Source: Ruminococcus sp.
GTDB lineage: Bacteria; Bacillota; Clostridia; Oscillospirales; Acutalibacteraceae
Direction of reading: 5' to 3'
Length of the DNA: 64,000 nucleotides
Assembly: GCA_017403985.1 (NCBI GenBank)
Contig: JAFRDE010000018.1
Location: 55,271-119,270 of the forward strand
Shown: piece after piece, positions 1 to 7,748 of the stretch
Layout of the letters: the number at the start of each line of letters is the position of its first letter
Position numbering within the stretch: the stretch's first letter is position 1
The notes under the pieces: model-generated
Databases searched by the model: none
Seen by the model: only the letters and a program-made list of their open reading frames with translations
Told to the model about the DNA's origin: nothing
Translations under genes and position numbers: made by a program

Positions 1-662
1 GAGCAGACAAAGTCGTCGCGGTAGAGCTGGACAAACGACTGCTGCCCGTCCTCGATGAAACGCTCGGCGAGTTCGATAACCTCAAGGTCGTCAACGCCGA
101 TGTGCTGGAGCTCGATCTGCACAAGCTGATCGCCGAAGAATTCGATGGGATGGAGGTCGCGGTCTGCGCCAACCTGCCGTATTACATCACCTCCCCCGTG
201 ATCATGAAGCTGCTCGAGGACAGGCTGCCGATCCGTTCGATCACCGTCATGGTGCAGAAGGAAGCCGCGGTACGGCTGTGCGCCGAGCCCGGTACGCGCG
301 ACAGCTCCGCGATCACCGTCGCGGTGCGGTATTACTGCGATCCCGAGATGCTGTTCAAGGTGTCGTCCGGCTCCTTTATGCCCGCGCCGAAGGTGGACTC
401 GGCAGTCATTCAATTGAAGCTCCGCGAGCCCGCCGTGCATCCGAAAAACGAAGAAACCTTTTTCATGGTGATCAAAGGCGCGTTCGCCCAACGGAGAAAG
501 ACCGTTTTAAATTCACTTTCTTCGTCGCTTTCCCTTGACAAGAACGCCGTTCGTGATATACTGAAAGCAGCGGCGGGAGTGGATGAGAACGCCCGCGCCG
601 AGAGATTGACTCTCGAAGATTTCGCAAACATATCCGACGCCGTCGATGATTGGAGCAACTGA
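1..662 (+). CDS. rsmA: 16S rRNA dimethyladenosine transferase, 3' part
   Basis: KsgA/RsmA-type SAM-dependent methyltransferase that dimethylates two adjacent adenines near the 3' end of 16S rRNA during 30S maturation. The reading frame is open from base 3, so the true start lies outside the window. Visible pieces are the SAM acidic loop region (VVAVELDKRL, then NADVLEL), the N6-methyltransferase motif IV NLPYYITSPV, and the C-terminal helical domain with FAQRRKTVLNSLS. The N-terminal substrate part and the glycine-rich SAM motif are missing. The stop codon overlaps the next start in a TGATG, so the two are translationally linked. Family assignment is very secure. Confidence 0.95.
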   Translation, partial: ADKVVAVELDKRLLPVLDETLGEFDNLKVVNADVLELDLHKLIAEEFDGMEVAVCANLPYYITSPVIMKLLEDRLPIRSITVMVQKEAAVRLCAEPGTRDSSAITVAVRYYCDPEMLFKVSSGSFMPAPKVDSAVIQLKLREPAVHPKNEETFFMVIKGAFAQRRKTVLNSLSSSLSLDKNAVRDILKAAAGVDENARAERLTLEDFANISDAVDDWSN

Positions 663-874
663 TGGAAAAGAAATATTTCACCATACTGGTTATTTTGATA
701 GGATTGTTAGCTGTCAGCATCCTGCTGATGGGCGTCTCCCTGCTGCTGTCCGAAAAGGTATTCGGTCAGGTGTCCAGCTACATCGCGATTGCCTGTGTTG
801 TTATTACGCTGGTAGGCGTCGTGCTTGTCATACGCAGCAACCGCAAGCACAAGGATGACGACGGCGACGAATAA
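662..874 (+). CDS. Small two-helix membrane protein
   Basis: A 70-residue protein of unknown function. Residues 5-30 (YFTILVILIGLLAVSILLMG) and 41-60 (IAIACVVITLVGVVLVI) form two hydrophobic segments. The C-terminus is basic then acidic (RSNRKHKDDDGDE), suggesting a membrane hairpin with a charged tail. I start it at the ATG at 662, which overlaps the rsmA stop and has GGAG seven bases upstream; a TTG at 650 in frame is a worse choice. It ends shortly before a strong terminator, so it is the last gene of the rsmA transcript. I do not recognise the family. Confidence 0.75.
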   Translation: MEKKYFTILVILIGLLAVSILLMGVSLLLSEKVFGQVSSYIAIACVVITLVGVVLVIRSNRKHKDDDGDE

Positions 875-886
875 AACGGATCTCAC

Positions 887-912
887 GCACCGCTGAAAGG
901 CGGTGCTTTTTT
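887..912 (+). terminator. Intrinsic terminator after rsmA transcript
   Basis: Perfect 7-bp stem GCACCGC/GCGGTGC with a 6-base loop (TGAAAG), followed directly by six T. Sits 13 bp after the small membrane protein stop. Confidence 0.9.
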
Positions 913-1015
913 GTAGCTGATAACGTGAGGATTTCCGACGATAAACTTTGTTAAATAATTAACAATATGTCTATAAACATCAAAAAACCGCTCTTTTCTT
1001 TGGTGCTTATGCAAA

Positions 1016-1044
1016 TTGAATCCGCCTTTGGCATATGCTATACT
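1016..1044 (+). promoter_or_regulatory. Sigma-A promoter of adhE
   Basis: TTGAAT (1016-1021), a 17-bp spacer, TATACT (1039-1044). Both hexamers are close to consensus with ideal spacing. The expected transcript start is near 1051, giving adhE a leader of about 98 nt that contains a repeat hairpin. Confidence 0.75.
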
Positions 1045-1055
1045 TAATGTAATGA

Positions 1056-1122
1056 TTGCCATGGCAACCCTCCGCCCTTCGGGCACCTCCCTTAAGGTAA
1101 CGGGAGGCTTGGTTATGGTAAT
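1056..1122 (+). repeat. Two-hairpin intergenic repeat (CACCTCCC type) in adhE leader
   Basis: Hairpin GCCC-TTC-GGGC runs directly into ACCTCCC...GGGAGG. Related copies lie at about 9603-9645 and, in the opposite orientation, at 55951-56000. The copies share GGCACCTCCC and GGGAGGCT, while the first stem changes sequence but stays paired. Here it lies between the promoter and the ribosome binding site of adhE. Confidence 0.7.
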
Positions 1123-1148
1123 GACAATCGAAAAAAGGAGGAATTCCT

Positions 1149-3773
1149 ATGGATAAAGAAAAGTATTTGGTAGACAGCGTGGAAGCGCTGGAACGAAAGA
1201 TCGCCGAAGTGCGCAAGGCGCAGGAAACATTCAGCACCTTTACGCAGGAGCAGGTAGATGCGATCTTCAAAGCGGCGGCTCTCGCCGCGAACAAGGCACG
1301 GTTATCGCTCGCAAAGGATGCCGTCGCCGAGACCGGCATGGGCGTTGTCGAGGACAAAGTCATCAAGAACAACTATGCCGCCGAGTATATCTACAACGCT
1401 TATAAGGACACCAAGACCTGCGGCGTCGTAGAGGAAGATGAGTCGGCGGGCATCGTGCACATCGCCGAGCCGATCGGCGTGGTCGCGGCGGTCATTCCGA
1501 CCACCAACCCGACCTCCACCGCGATCTTTAAGTGCCTGATCTCCTTAAAGACCCGCAACGGCATCATCATCTCCCCTCACCCGCGCGCGAAGAAAAGCAC
1601 CATCGACGCGGCGAAGATCGTCCTCGACGCTGCCGTGAAGGCGGGCGCTCCCGAGGACATCATCGCGTGGATCGACGTGCCCTCTCTCGATATGACCAAC
1701 ACCCTGATGAAAGAGGCTGACATCATCCTCGCCACCGGCGGCCCCGGCATGGTAAAGGCGGCGTACAGCTCCGGCAAGCCTGCATTAGGCGTCGGCGCCG
1801 GCAACACCCCCGCCATCATCGACGAGAGCGCAGATATCGTCCTCGCGGTCAACTCTATCATCCACTCTAAGACATTCGACAACGGTATGATCTGCGCCTC
1901 CGAGCAGAGCGTGCATGTACCGTCGTCCATCTATGACAAGGTCAAAAACGAGTTCAAATATCGCGGCTGCTATTTCCTCAAGCCCGACGAGCTGGACAAG
2001 GTTCGCAAGACCATCATCATCAACGGCTCCCTGAACGCGAAAATCGTCGGACAGAGCGCCTACAAGATCGCGAAGCTCTCCGGCGTGAATATTCCCGAGA
2101 ACAGCAAGGTGCTGATCGGCGAAGTGCAGAGCGTCGATCTGAGCGAGGAATTCGCGCACGAAAAGCTCTCCCCCGTGCTGGCGATGTACAAATATGACAC
2201 GATCGAAGAGGCGTTCAACAACGCCGAACAGCTGATCGCGGACGGCGGCTACGGTCACACCTCCTCCATCTACATCAACGAGCTGACCCGCAAGGATGTG
2301 CTCGACGAGTTCATAGAGCGCATGAAGACCTGCCGCATCGTGGTCAACACCCCCTCCTCGCACGGCGGCATCGGCGACATCTACAACTTCCGTCTGGCGC
2401 CCTCGCTGACCCTGGGCTGCGGCTCATGGGGCGGCAACTCGATTTACGAAAACGTCGGCGTGAAACACCTGCTGAACATCAAAACCGCGGCAAAGAGGAG
2501 GAACAACATGCTTTGGTTCAGAGCGCCTGAAAAGGTCTATATGAAACAGGGCTGTCTGAGCGTCGCTCTCGACGAACTCGGCAGCGTTATGAATAAGAAA
2601 AAAGCCTTCATCGTCACCGACAGCTTCCTGTACGCGAACGGCTACACCGCTCCGATCGAGAAAAAGCTCGATGAGATGGGAATCATGCACACCACCTTCA
2701 GCGAGGTCGCTCCCGACCCGACGCTGGGCTGCGCCAAGATGGGCGCGAAGATGATGGAGAGTTTCAAGCCTGACGTCATCATCGCGGTCGGCGGCGGTTC
2801 GCCGATGGATGCGGCGAAGATCATGTGGGTGCTGTACGAGCATCCCGAGGTCGACTTCGAAGATATGGCGATGCGCTTCATGGATATCCGCAAGCGCGTC
2901 TACACCTTCCCGCATATGGGCGACAAGGCGTATTTCATCGCCATCCCTACCTCCGCGGGCACCGGCAGCGAGGTAACGCCCTTCGCGGTCATCACCGATG
3001 AAGAGAGCGGCATCAAGTATCCGCTCGCGGACTATGAGCTGATGCCGGATATGGCGATCGTGGACGCGGACATGATGATGAACGCGCCCAAGGGTCTGAC
3101 CTCCGCCTCCGGCATCGACGCGGTATCTCACGCGCTCGAAGCGTACGCCTCTATCATGGCGACCGACTACACAGACGGTCTGGCAATCCAGGCATTAAAA
3201 GTCCTGTTCGAATATCTGCCCAAGGCGTATGAAAGCGCCGTCACCGGCGTTCCGAATAAAGAAGCCAGAGAGAAAATGGCAAACGCCGCTACCATGGCGG
3301 GCATGGCTTTCGCCAACGCTTTCCTCGGTGTGATGCACTCTATGGCGCATAAACTCGGCGCGTTCCACCACATCCCGCACGGCGTCGCGAACGCCCTGAT
3401 GATGAACGAGGTGCTGATGTTCAACAGCAAGGAAGCGCCCACCAAGATGGGCACCTTCTCGCAATACGATCATCCGCACACCCTCAGGAGATACGCACAG
3501 ATCGCCGAAGCGCTCGGTATCGGCGGCAAGGACGACAGCGAAAAGCTGCAGGGACTGCTCGACAGGATCACCGCCTTGAAGACGGAGATCGGCATCATGC
3601 CGACGATTCGCGACTATGTACCGGATGAAGAAGCCTTCCTCTCCACCCTCGACGAGATGTGCGAGCAGGCATTCGACGACCAGTGCACCGGCGCGAACCC
3701 GCGTTACCCGCTCATCGCGGAGATCAAGCAGATGTATCTCAACGCCTACTACGGCGAGCATAAAGACATTTAA
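1149..3773 (+). CDS. adhE: Bifunctional acetaldehyde-CoA/alcohol dehydrogenase
   Basis: Converts acetyl-CoA to acetaldehyde and then ethanol using two NADH, the main fermentative electron sink; AdhE usually forms filaments called spirosomes. At 874 residues it has normal AdhE length. The N-terminal aldehyde dehydrogenase domain (about 1-440) carries the catalytic cysteine in GMICASEQS. The C-terminal iron-dependent alcohol dehydrogenase domain (about 450-874) has the NAD-binding GGGSPMDAAK and the metal-ligand region FHHIPHGVANA. A strong AAAAGGAGG ribosome binding site and a clear sigma-A promoter precede it. The kinase gene follows after 11 bp, so the two are probably cotranscribed. Confidence 0.97.
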   Translation: MDKEKYLVDSVEALERKIAEVRKAQETFSTFTQEQVDAIFKAAALAANKARLSLAKDAVAETGMGVVEDKVIKNNYAAEYIYNAYKDTKTCGVVEEDESAGIVHIAEPIGVVAAVIPTTNPTSTAIFKCLISLKTRNGIIISPHPRAKKSTIDAAKIVLDAAVKAGAPEDIIAWIDVPSLDMTNTLMKEADIILATGGPGMVKAAYSSGKPALGVGAGNTPAIIDESADIVLAVNSIIHSKTFDNGMICASEQSVHVPSSIYDKVKNEFKYRGCYFLKPDELDKVRKTIIINGSLNAKIVGQSAYKIAKLSGVNIPENSKVLIGEVQSVDLSEEFAHEKLSPVLAMYKYDTIEEAFNNAEQLIADGGYGHTSSIYINELTRKDVLDEFIERMKTCRIVVNTPSSHGGIGDIYNFRLAPSLTLGCGSWGGNSIYENVGVKHLLNIKTAAKRRNNMLWFRAPEKVYMKQGCLSVALDELGSVMNKKKAFIVTDSFLYANGYTAPIEKKLDEMGIMHTTFSEVAPDPTLGCAKMGAKMMESFKPDVIIAVGGGSPMDAAKIMWVLYEHPEVDFEDMAMRFMDIRKRVYTFPHMGDKAYFIAIPTSAGTGSEVTPFAVITDEESGIKYPLADYELMPDMAIVDADMMMNAPKGLTSASGIDAVSHALEAYASIMATDYTDGLAIQALKVLFEYLPKAYESAVTGVPNKEAREKMANAATMAGMAFANAFLGVMHSMAHKLGAFHHIPHGVANALMMNEVLMFNSKEAPTKMGTFSQYDHPHTLRRYAQIAEALGIGGKDDSEKLQGLLDRITALKTEIGIMPTIRDYVPDEEAFLSTLDEMCEQAFDDQCTGANPRYPLIAEIKQMYLNAYYGEHKDI

Positions 3774-3784
3774 GGAGGTTCACC

Positions 3785-4540
3785 ATGAGCAACCTGAATT
3801 ATGAGATTTTAGCGCAGAGAAGCAACAAAGTCATATACAAAGACGGCGACACCACCCTCAAGGTATTTGACAACAATTTCAGCAAGGCGGAGATCCTCAA
3901 CGAAGCGCTGAATCAGGCGCGCATCGAGGAAACGGGTCTGAGAGTACCGAAGCTGCTCGAGGTCAGCGTTATCGACGGCAAGTGGGCGATCCGTCTCGAA
4001 TACGTCCCCGGCAAAACGCTGGCACAGCTGATGGAGGAAAATCCCGATAAGCTCGATGAATACCTCGACCTCTTTGTCGACATCCAGAAAGAGATCTTCA
4101 GCAAGGAGGCTCCCCTGCTGAACAAGATCAAGGACAAATTCAACCGCAAGATCAGCATGAGCCGCTTTGACGCGACCACCCGCTATGAGCTGCACACGCG
4201 CCTTGACAGTATGAAGGATCACAAGAAGATCTGCCACGGCGACTTTACCCCGTCCAACATCATCATCACCCCCGGCGGGGACTACTATATCCTCGACTGG
4301 TCACACGTCACTCAGGGCAACGCCGCAGCCGACGCCGCGCGCACCTATATGCTGTTCTGTCTTAAGGGCATGGATGAGATCGCTGAAAAGTACCTGAACC
4401 TCTTCTGCAAAAAGACCGACACCGCCAAGCAGTACGTCCAGCGCTGGATGCCCATCGTCGCCTGCACGCAGAGCGTCAAGGGCAAGGAGAGCGAACAGGA
4501 GTTCCTCGAGCGCTGGGTCAATGTGGTAGAATATGAATGA
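3785..4540 (+). CDS. APH/choline-kinase-like phosphotransferase
   Basis: A 251-residue small-molecule kinase of the aminoglycoside phosphotransferase/choline kinase fold. The catalytic loop HGDFTPSNII (about 155-164) holds the base Asp and the Asn, and YILDWSHVTQG supplies the metal-binding Asp. LRLEYVPGKTL-like residues in the N-lobe (RLEYVPGKTL) form the hinge region. The substrate is not predictable; the location right after adhE (11 bp, ribosome binding site AAGGAGG) suggests a metabolic role rather than drug resistance. Resistance is unlikely because the protein is a housekeeping-like variant without an associated mobile element. Confidence 0.8.
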   Translation: MSNLNYEILAQRSNKVIYKDGDTTLKVFDNNFSKAEILNEALNQARIEETGLRVPKLLEVSVIDGKWAIRLEYVPGKTLAQLMEENPDKLDEYLDLFVDIQKEIFSKEAPLLNKIKDKFNRKISMSRFDATTRYELHTRLDSMKDHKKICHGDFTPSNIIITPGGDYYILDWSHVTQGNAAADAARTYMLFCLKGMDEIAEKYLNLFCKKTDTAKQYVQRWMPIVACTQSVKGKESEQEFLERWVNVVEYE

Positions 4541-4686
4541 TTAGGAATGAGAAATGAGGAATTAGGAATTTCGGGAAACGCTGACGCGTTTTGATTTGTA
4601 TTTTCCTTTGGTTATCACATATAATCGGGTGCGGGTGGAGCCTTCCATCAATTCCTAACTCCTAATTCCTAACTCCTAACTCAATT
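4540..4686. repeat. Palindromic composite repeat H1: heptamer arms around a GC-rich core
   Basis: Left arm 4540-4570 is a run of 7-bp units (ATTAGGA, ATGAGAA, ATGAGGA, ATTAGGA). Right arm 4650-4686 is the inverted counterpart (AATTCCT, AACTCCT, AATTCCT, AACTCCT). Between them is the core TCGGGTGCGGGTG (about 4625-4637), also present in the repeats at 17336-17466 and 57812-57944. It fills the gap between the kinase and the thioesterase. Confidence 0.8.
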
Positions 4687-4720
4687 ATCTCTCACTTATG
4701 ATCGGAAAGGAACTTCAAAT

Positions 4721-5113
4721 ATGCCCCCTCTCTCCCCCGGTATCACCAACGAAAAGTCCGTCGCCGTCACGCTCGCTAACACCGCGCTCGCCATGGGCAG
4801 CGGTACCCTGCGGGTATTCGCTACACCGGCGATGATCGCGCTTTGCGAGGGCTGCTGTGCCGAATCGATCGAAGATCTGCTCGACGAGGGCATGACCTCG
4901 GTCGGCATAAAAGTCGATATCGAGCACATCGCCGCCTCGCCCTTAGGCGCGTCGATCCTGTGCAAAAGCAGGCTGATCACCGTCGACGGCAGGAGGCTCG
5001 ACTTTGAGGTCGAGGTCTACGATAACGCCGACCTGATCGGCAAAGGCAGACACACGCGCTTTATCGTGGACGCGGACAGGTTCGTCAATAAAACCTATTC
5101 AAAACTGCAATAA
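4721..5113 (+). CDS. Hot-dog fold thioesterase (FlK-like)
   Basis: A 130-residue single hot-dog domain of the predicted thioesterase group related to fluoroacetyl-CoA thioesterase FlK. The start region ITNEKSVAVTLANTALAMGSG, together with VFATPAMIALCEGCCAES and VGIKVDIEHIAASPLG, is typical of that group, which would hydrolyse short acyl-CoA thioesters in the cytoplasm. The actual acyl-CoA is unknown. Ribosome binding site AAAGGAAC precedes the ATG. It is flanked by a repeat upstream and a strong terminator downstream, so it is probably monocistronic. Confidence 0.8.
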   Translation: MPPLSPGITNEKSVAVTLANTALAMGSGTLRVFATPAMIALCEGCCAESIEDLLDEGMTSVGIKVDIEHIAASPLGASILCKSRLITVDGRRLDFEVEVYDNADLIGKGRHTRFIVDADRFVNKTYSKLQ

Positions 5114-5118
5114 ACACC

Positions 5119-5155
5119 AAGACCGCCTGCGGAATTTCTCCGCAGGCGGTCTTTT
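5119..5155 (+). terminator. Terminator after thioesterase
   Basis: A 14-bp perfect stem (AAGACCGCCTGCGG paired with CCGCAGGCGGTCTT), 7-base loop, then TTTT. It lies between two convergent genes and may serve both strands. Confidence 0.92.
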
Positions 5156-5166
5156 GATAAAAAGAA

Positions 5167-6261
5167 TCATTTATTTCCATTGTCCGAAGGAGCATCCTGC
5201 TGCGGCTTCCCGATCCATTGTGCGTAGGGAGGCTGAGCGGGCTGTACCGGTTGTGCATAGGGAGGCTGAGCGGGCTGCACCGGCTGAGCGAATGGCTGAT
5301 TACCCTGTGTCGGCTGATTCATGGACTGATTCATGGGTTGATTGGGATGAACCGGCTGAGCGTACTGAACGGGACGGGGCGGAGCATAAAAATACATCGC
5401 GTATTCCGGCATCGTACTGACGTACGGGATCGCCTGAGGATACTTTCTCAGCACCATATCCATGCTCAGATAACTGTTGCGCGTATCCTTCTTTGACAGC
5501 TTTGAAACGTTGCGGAAGCAAACGAAATACAACAGTCCAAGGAACAGGAAGAATAGGACGATATAGATCCAGCTGTCCATAAACGCACAGAAATCATAGA
5601 AGCCGTGAGCGATCACCGGAGCGAACAGGCTCAGCGCCAGCAGACCGCCGGAGGCGAAGTTGGATTCTCCGGGAGGGATGATCCCGTTTTGGCGCAGATG
5701 TTTTTCCAGCTGTCCCGCCTTATGCGTGAGAAACCATCGGCTGTAGAAATAGCCCATGATAACACCGAAGAAACAGTGGGCGGGAACGGCGGTGAGCATG
5801 CGCATGATCGCGTTGCCGATACCGTTCTGGAAAACATAGATAATGTTTTCGGCTGCGGCAAACCCCAGCGATACGAACACGGAATAAACGACGCCGTCGA
5901 ACAGGCAGTTAAAGTTCCTGTTTTTATGCGTCACAATGAACATAAAGAACCATTTGCAGCCCTCTTCCACCAGAGCGATACAGACAAAGGTATAGATCAG
6001 ATAGTAGAAGAATTTTGTTATTTCGGAATAGAAATAGGGATCTCCGCTCGAAAAAACGCCGAAGAACGCCGCGTTCAATAATGCTTTCATCAGCATTTCC
6101 AAAAGAAAAGCGGGAATAATCGAACCGACGCCGAGGAAAAACAGTCCGATCAACAGACCGATCGGCTCCTTTTCAACACGATCCATTTTGTAGATATAAA
6201 ACATCAATCCCGCCGCCGGCAACAGCGCCAGAACCGCCATCAATATACTGCTTGTGCTCAT
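5167..6261 (-). CDS. PrsW-like intramembrane metalloprotease
   Basis: A 364-residue polytopic membrane protein of the PrsW family, whose best known member performs site-1 cleavage of the anti-sigma factor RsiW. Diagnostic motifs are EEGCKWF (EExxK type), FAAAENIIY, the histidine motif HCFFGVIMGYFYS, and PVIAHGFYDF in a later helix. After the last membrane segment (about residue 270) comes a cytoplasmic Pro/Gln-rich tail with repeated QPVQPAQPPYAQ units. Start at 6261 is set by a GAGGA ribosome binding site; the frame stays open upstream without supporting signals. Two ECF sigma/membrane partner pairs occur in this window, but a link to this protease is only speculation. Confidence 0.85.
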   Translation of the reverse strand: MSTSSILMAVLALLPAAGLMFYIYKMDRVEKEPIGLLIGLFFLGVGSIIPAFLLEMLMKALLNAAFFGVFSSGDPYFYSEITKFFYYLIYTFVCIALVEEGCKWFFMFIVTHKNRNFNCLFDGVVYSVFVSLGFAAAENIIYVFQNGIGNAIMRMLTAVPAHCFFGVIMGYFYSRWFLTHKAGQLEKHLRQNGIIPPGESNFASGGLLALSLFAPVIAHGFYDFCAFMDSWIYIVLFFLFLGLLYFVCFRNVSKLSKKDTRNSYLSMDMVLRKYPQAIPYVSTMPEYAMYFYAPPRPVQYAQPVHPNQPMNQSMNQPTQGNQPFAQPVQPAQPPYAQPVQPAQPPYAQWIGKPQQDAPSDNGNK

Positions 6262-6291
6262 TTTGTTTTCCTCTTTTAAAATTGATGATAC

Positions 6292-6317
6292 AGCCCCGAA
6301 CATTTTTGTCCGGGGCT
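6292..6317 (-). terminator. Stem-loop between gatB and prsW-like gene
   Basis: Stem AGCCCCG/CGGGGCT with a 12-base loop in the 74-bp gap. On the minus strand no immediate T-run follows, so termination would be partial. Confidence 0.45.
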
Positions 6318-6335
6318 TTGCGATACATATCCTGT

Positions 6336-7748
6336 TTATCCGATCAATTCTTTGAGCTTTGCGATAACCGTAGGCGCGTCGGCGCGTCCGCGACTCTGCT
6401 TCATGACATTGCCGAGTACCGCCATCAGCGCCTTTTCCTTGCCGTTCTTGAAGTCGGCGACTGCGGCGGGCATCGCCTCGATCGCCTTCTTGCACATATC
6501 GACAAGCGTCGCGTCGTCAAGTCCCGCCATATCCGATTCGCTGACGAACTCGGTCACGGGCTTGCCGGTATCGAGCATCTTTTCCAGCGCCGTCTTGGCG
6601 AGGTTATTCTTGAGCTTGCCGCTCTCTAAGAGCTTGCACAGTTCGTTGAGCTGTTCGGGCGTGGTCTTGATATCCAGCGCTTCCTTGTCCGCTTCTGTTT
6701 CCAGTCTGCGGAAGATCTGACCGATGATGAAGTTCGACGCGGTCTTGGGGGATTTCAAACCCTTGGACGCTTTGTCGAAAAACTCGGAAATACTGCGGTA
6801 CTTCGTCAGCTGGGCGGCGTCCTTTTCGGGGATGCCGTACTCCTCGGTATAGCGCGCGTACTTCTGATCCGGTAGCTCGGGGAGGCGGGAGCGCAGTTCC
6901 TCTATCTTCTCTTTCGGGGTGCTGATCGTGACCAGATCGGGCTCGCGGAAATAGCGATAGTCGTGCGCGTCCTCTTTGCTTCTCATGGAAGAAGTCGTGC
7001 CGGTCGCGTCGTCATAGCGCAGGGTCTCCTGCACCACTTCGCCGCCGTTCTCGATCAGGTCGACCTGACGCTCAAATTCATATTCCATCGCCTTCGCGAT
7101 ATTGGTGATGGAGTTCATGTTCTTGATCTCGGTACGGGTGCCGAGCTTCTCGCTGCCCTCGGGACGGACGGAGATATTCACGTCGCAGCGCATGGAGCCC
7201 TCCTGCATGCGGCAGTCGGAGATACCGATATAGCGCATGGTCTGCTGGAGCTTTTCGACATACTCCTTGGCTTCGTCGATAGAGCGGAAATCGGGCTCGG
7301 TGACGATCTCGATCAGCGGCACGCCGCCGCGGTTGTAGTCGACATAGGTGTCACCGTGGTTGTGGATCAGCTTGCCCGCGTCCTCCTCGATATGGATGCG
7401 AAGGATTCTGATTTTTCTGCCGTTGGAAAGCTGAATGTAGCCGTGCTCGCACAGCGGCTTGTCATACTGGCTGATCTGATACGCCTTCGGCAGGTCGGGA
7501 TAGCAGTAGTTTTTTCTGTCCATCTTGGCGATCTCGGCGATCTCACAGTTGGTCGCGAGACCTGCCATGATCGCGTACTCCACCACGCGCTCATTAAGAT
7601 TCGGGAGCGTACCGGGCAAGCCGATACACACGGGACAGCAGTGGGTGTTGGGGTCGCCGCCGAATTTGGTGGTGCAGGAGCAGAAGATCTTGGTGTTCGT
7701 CTGTAATTCTACATGGGTCTCAAAGCCCGCTACTAATTCGTATTTCAC
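6336..7748 (-). CDS. gatB: Asp-tRNA(Asn)/Glu-tRNA(Gln) amidotransferase subunit B
   Basis: The tRNA-binding and kinase subunit of GatCAB, which activates the side chain of misacylated Asp-tRNA(Asn) or Glu-tRNA(Gln) and hands it to ammonia from GatA. Visible are ELVAGFETHVEL at the N-terminus, cysteine pairs of the zinc site (FCSC and HCCPVC), MDRKNYCYPDLPKAYQISQY, and the C-terminal YqeY-like domain. I choose a GTG at 7748 because it overlaps the gatA stop as GTGA and matches the usual GatB N-terminus; the in-frame ATG at 7763 would add five residues. Length 470 is normal. Confidence 0.95.
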   Translation of the reverse strand: MKYELVAGFETHVELQTNTKIFCSCTTKFGGDPNTHCCPVCIGLPGTLPNLNERVVEYAIMAGLATNCEIAEIAKMDRKNYCYPDLPKAYQISQYDKPLCEHGYIQLSNGRKIRILRIHIEEDAGKLIHNHGDTYVDYNRGGVPLIEIVTEPDFRSIDEAKEYVEKLQQTMRYIGISDCRMQEGSMRCDVNISVRPEGSEKLGTRTEIKNMNSITNIAKAMEYEFERQVDLIENGGEVVQETLRYDDATGTTSSMRSKEDAHDYRYFREPDLVTISTPKEKIEELRSRLPELPDQKYARYTEEYGIPEKDAAQLTKYRSISEFFDKASKGLKSPKTASNFIIGQIFRRLETEADKEALDIKTTPEQLNELCKLLESGKLKNNLAKTALEKMLDTGKPVTEFVSESDMAGLDDATLVDMCKKAIEAMPAAVADFKNGKEKALMAVLGNVMKQSRGRADAPTVIAKLKELIG

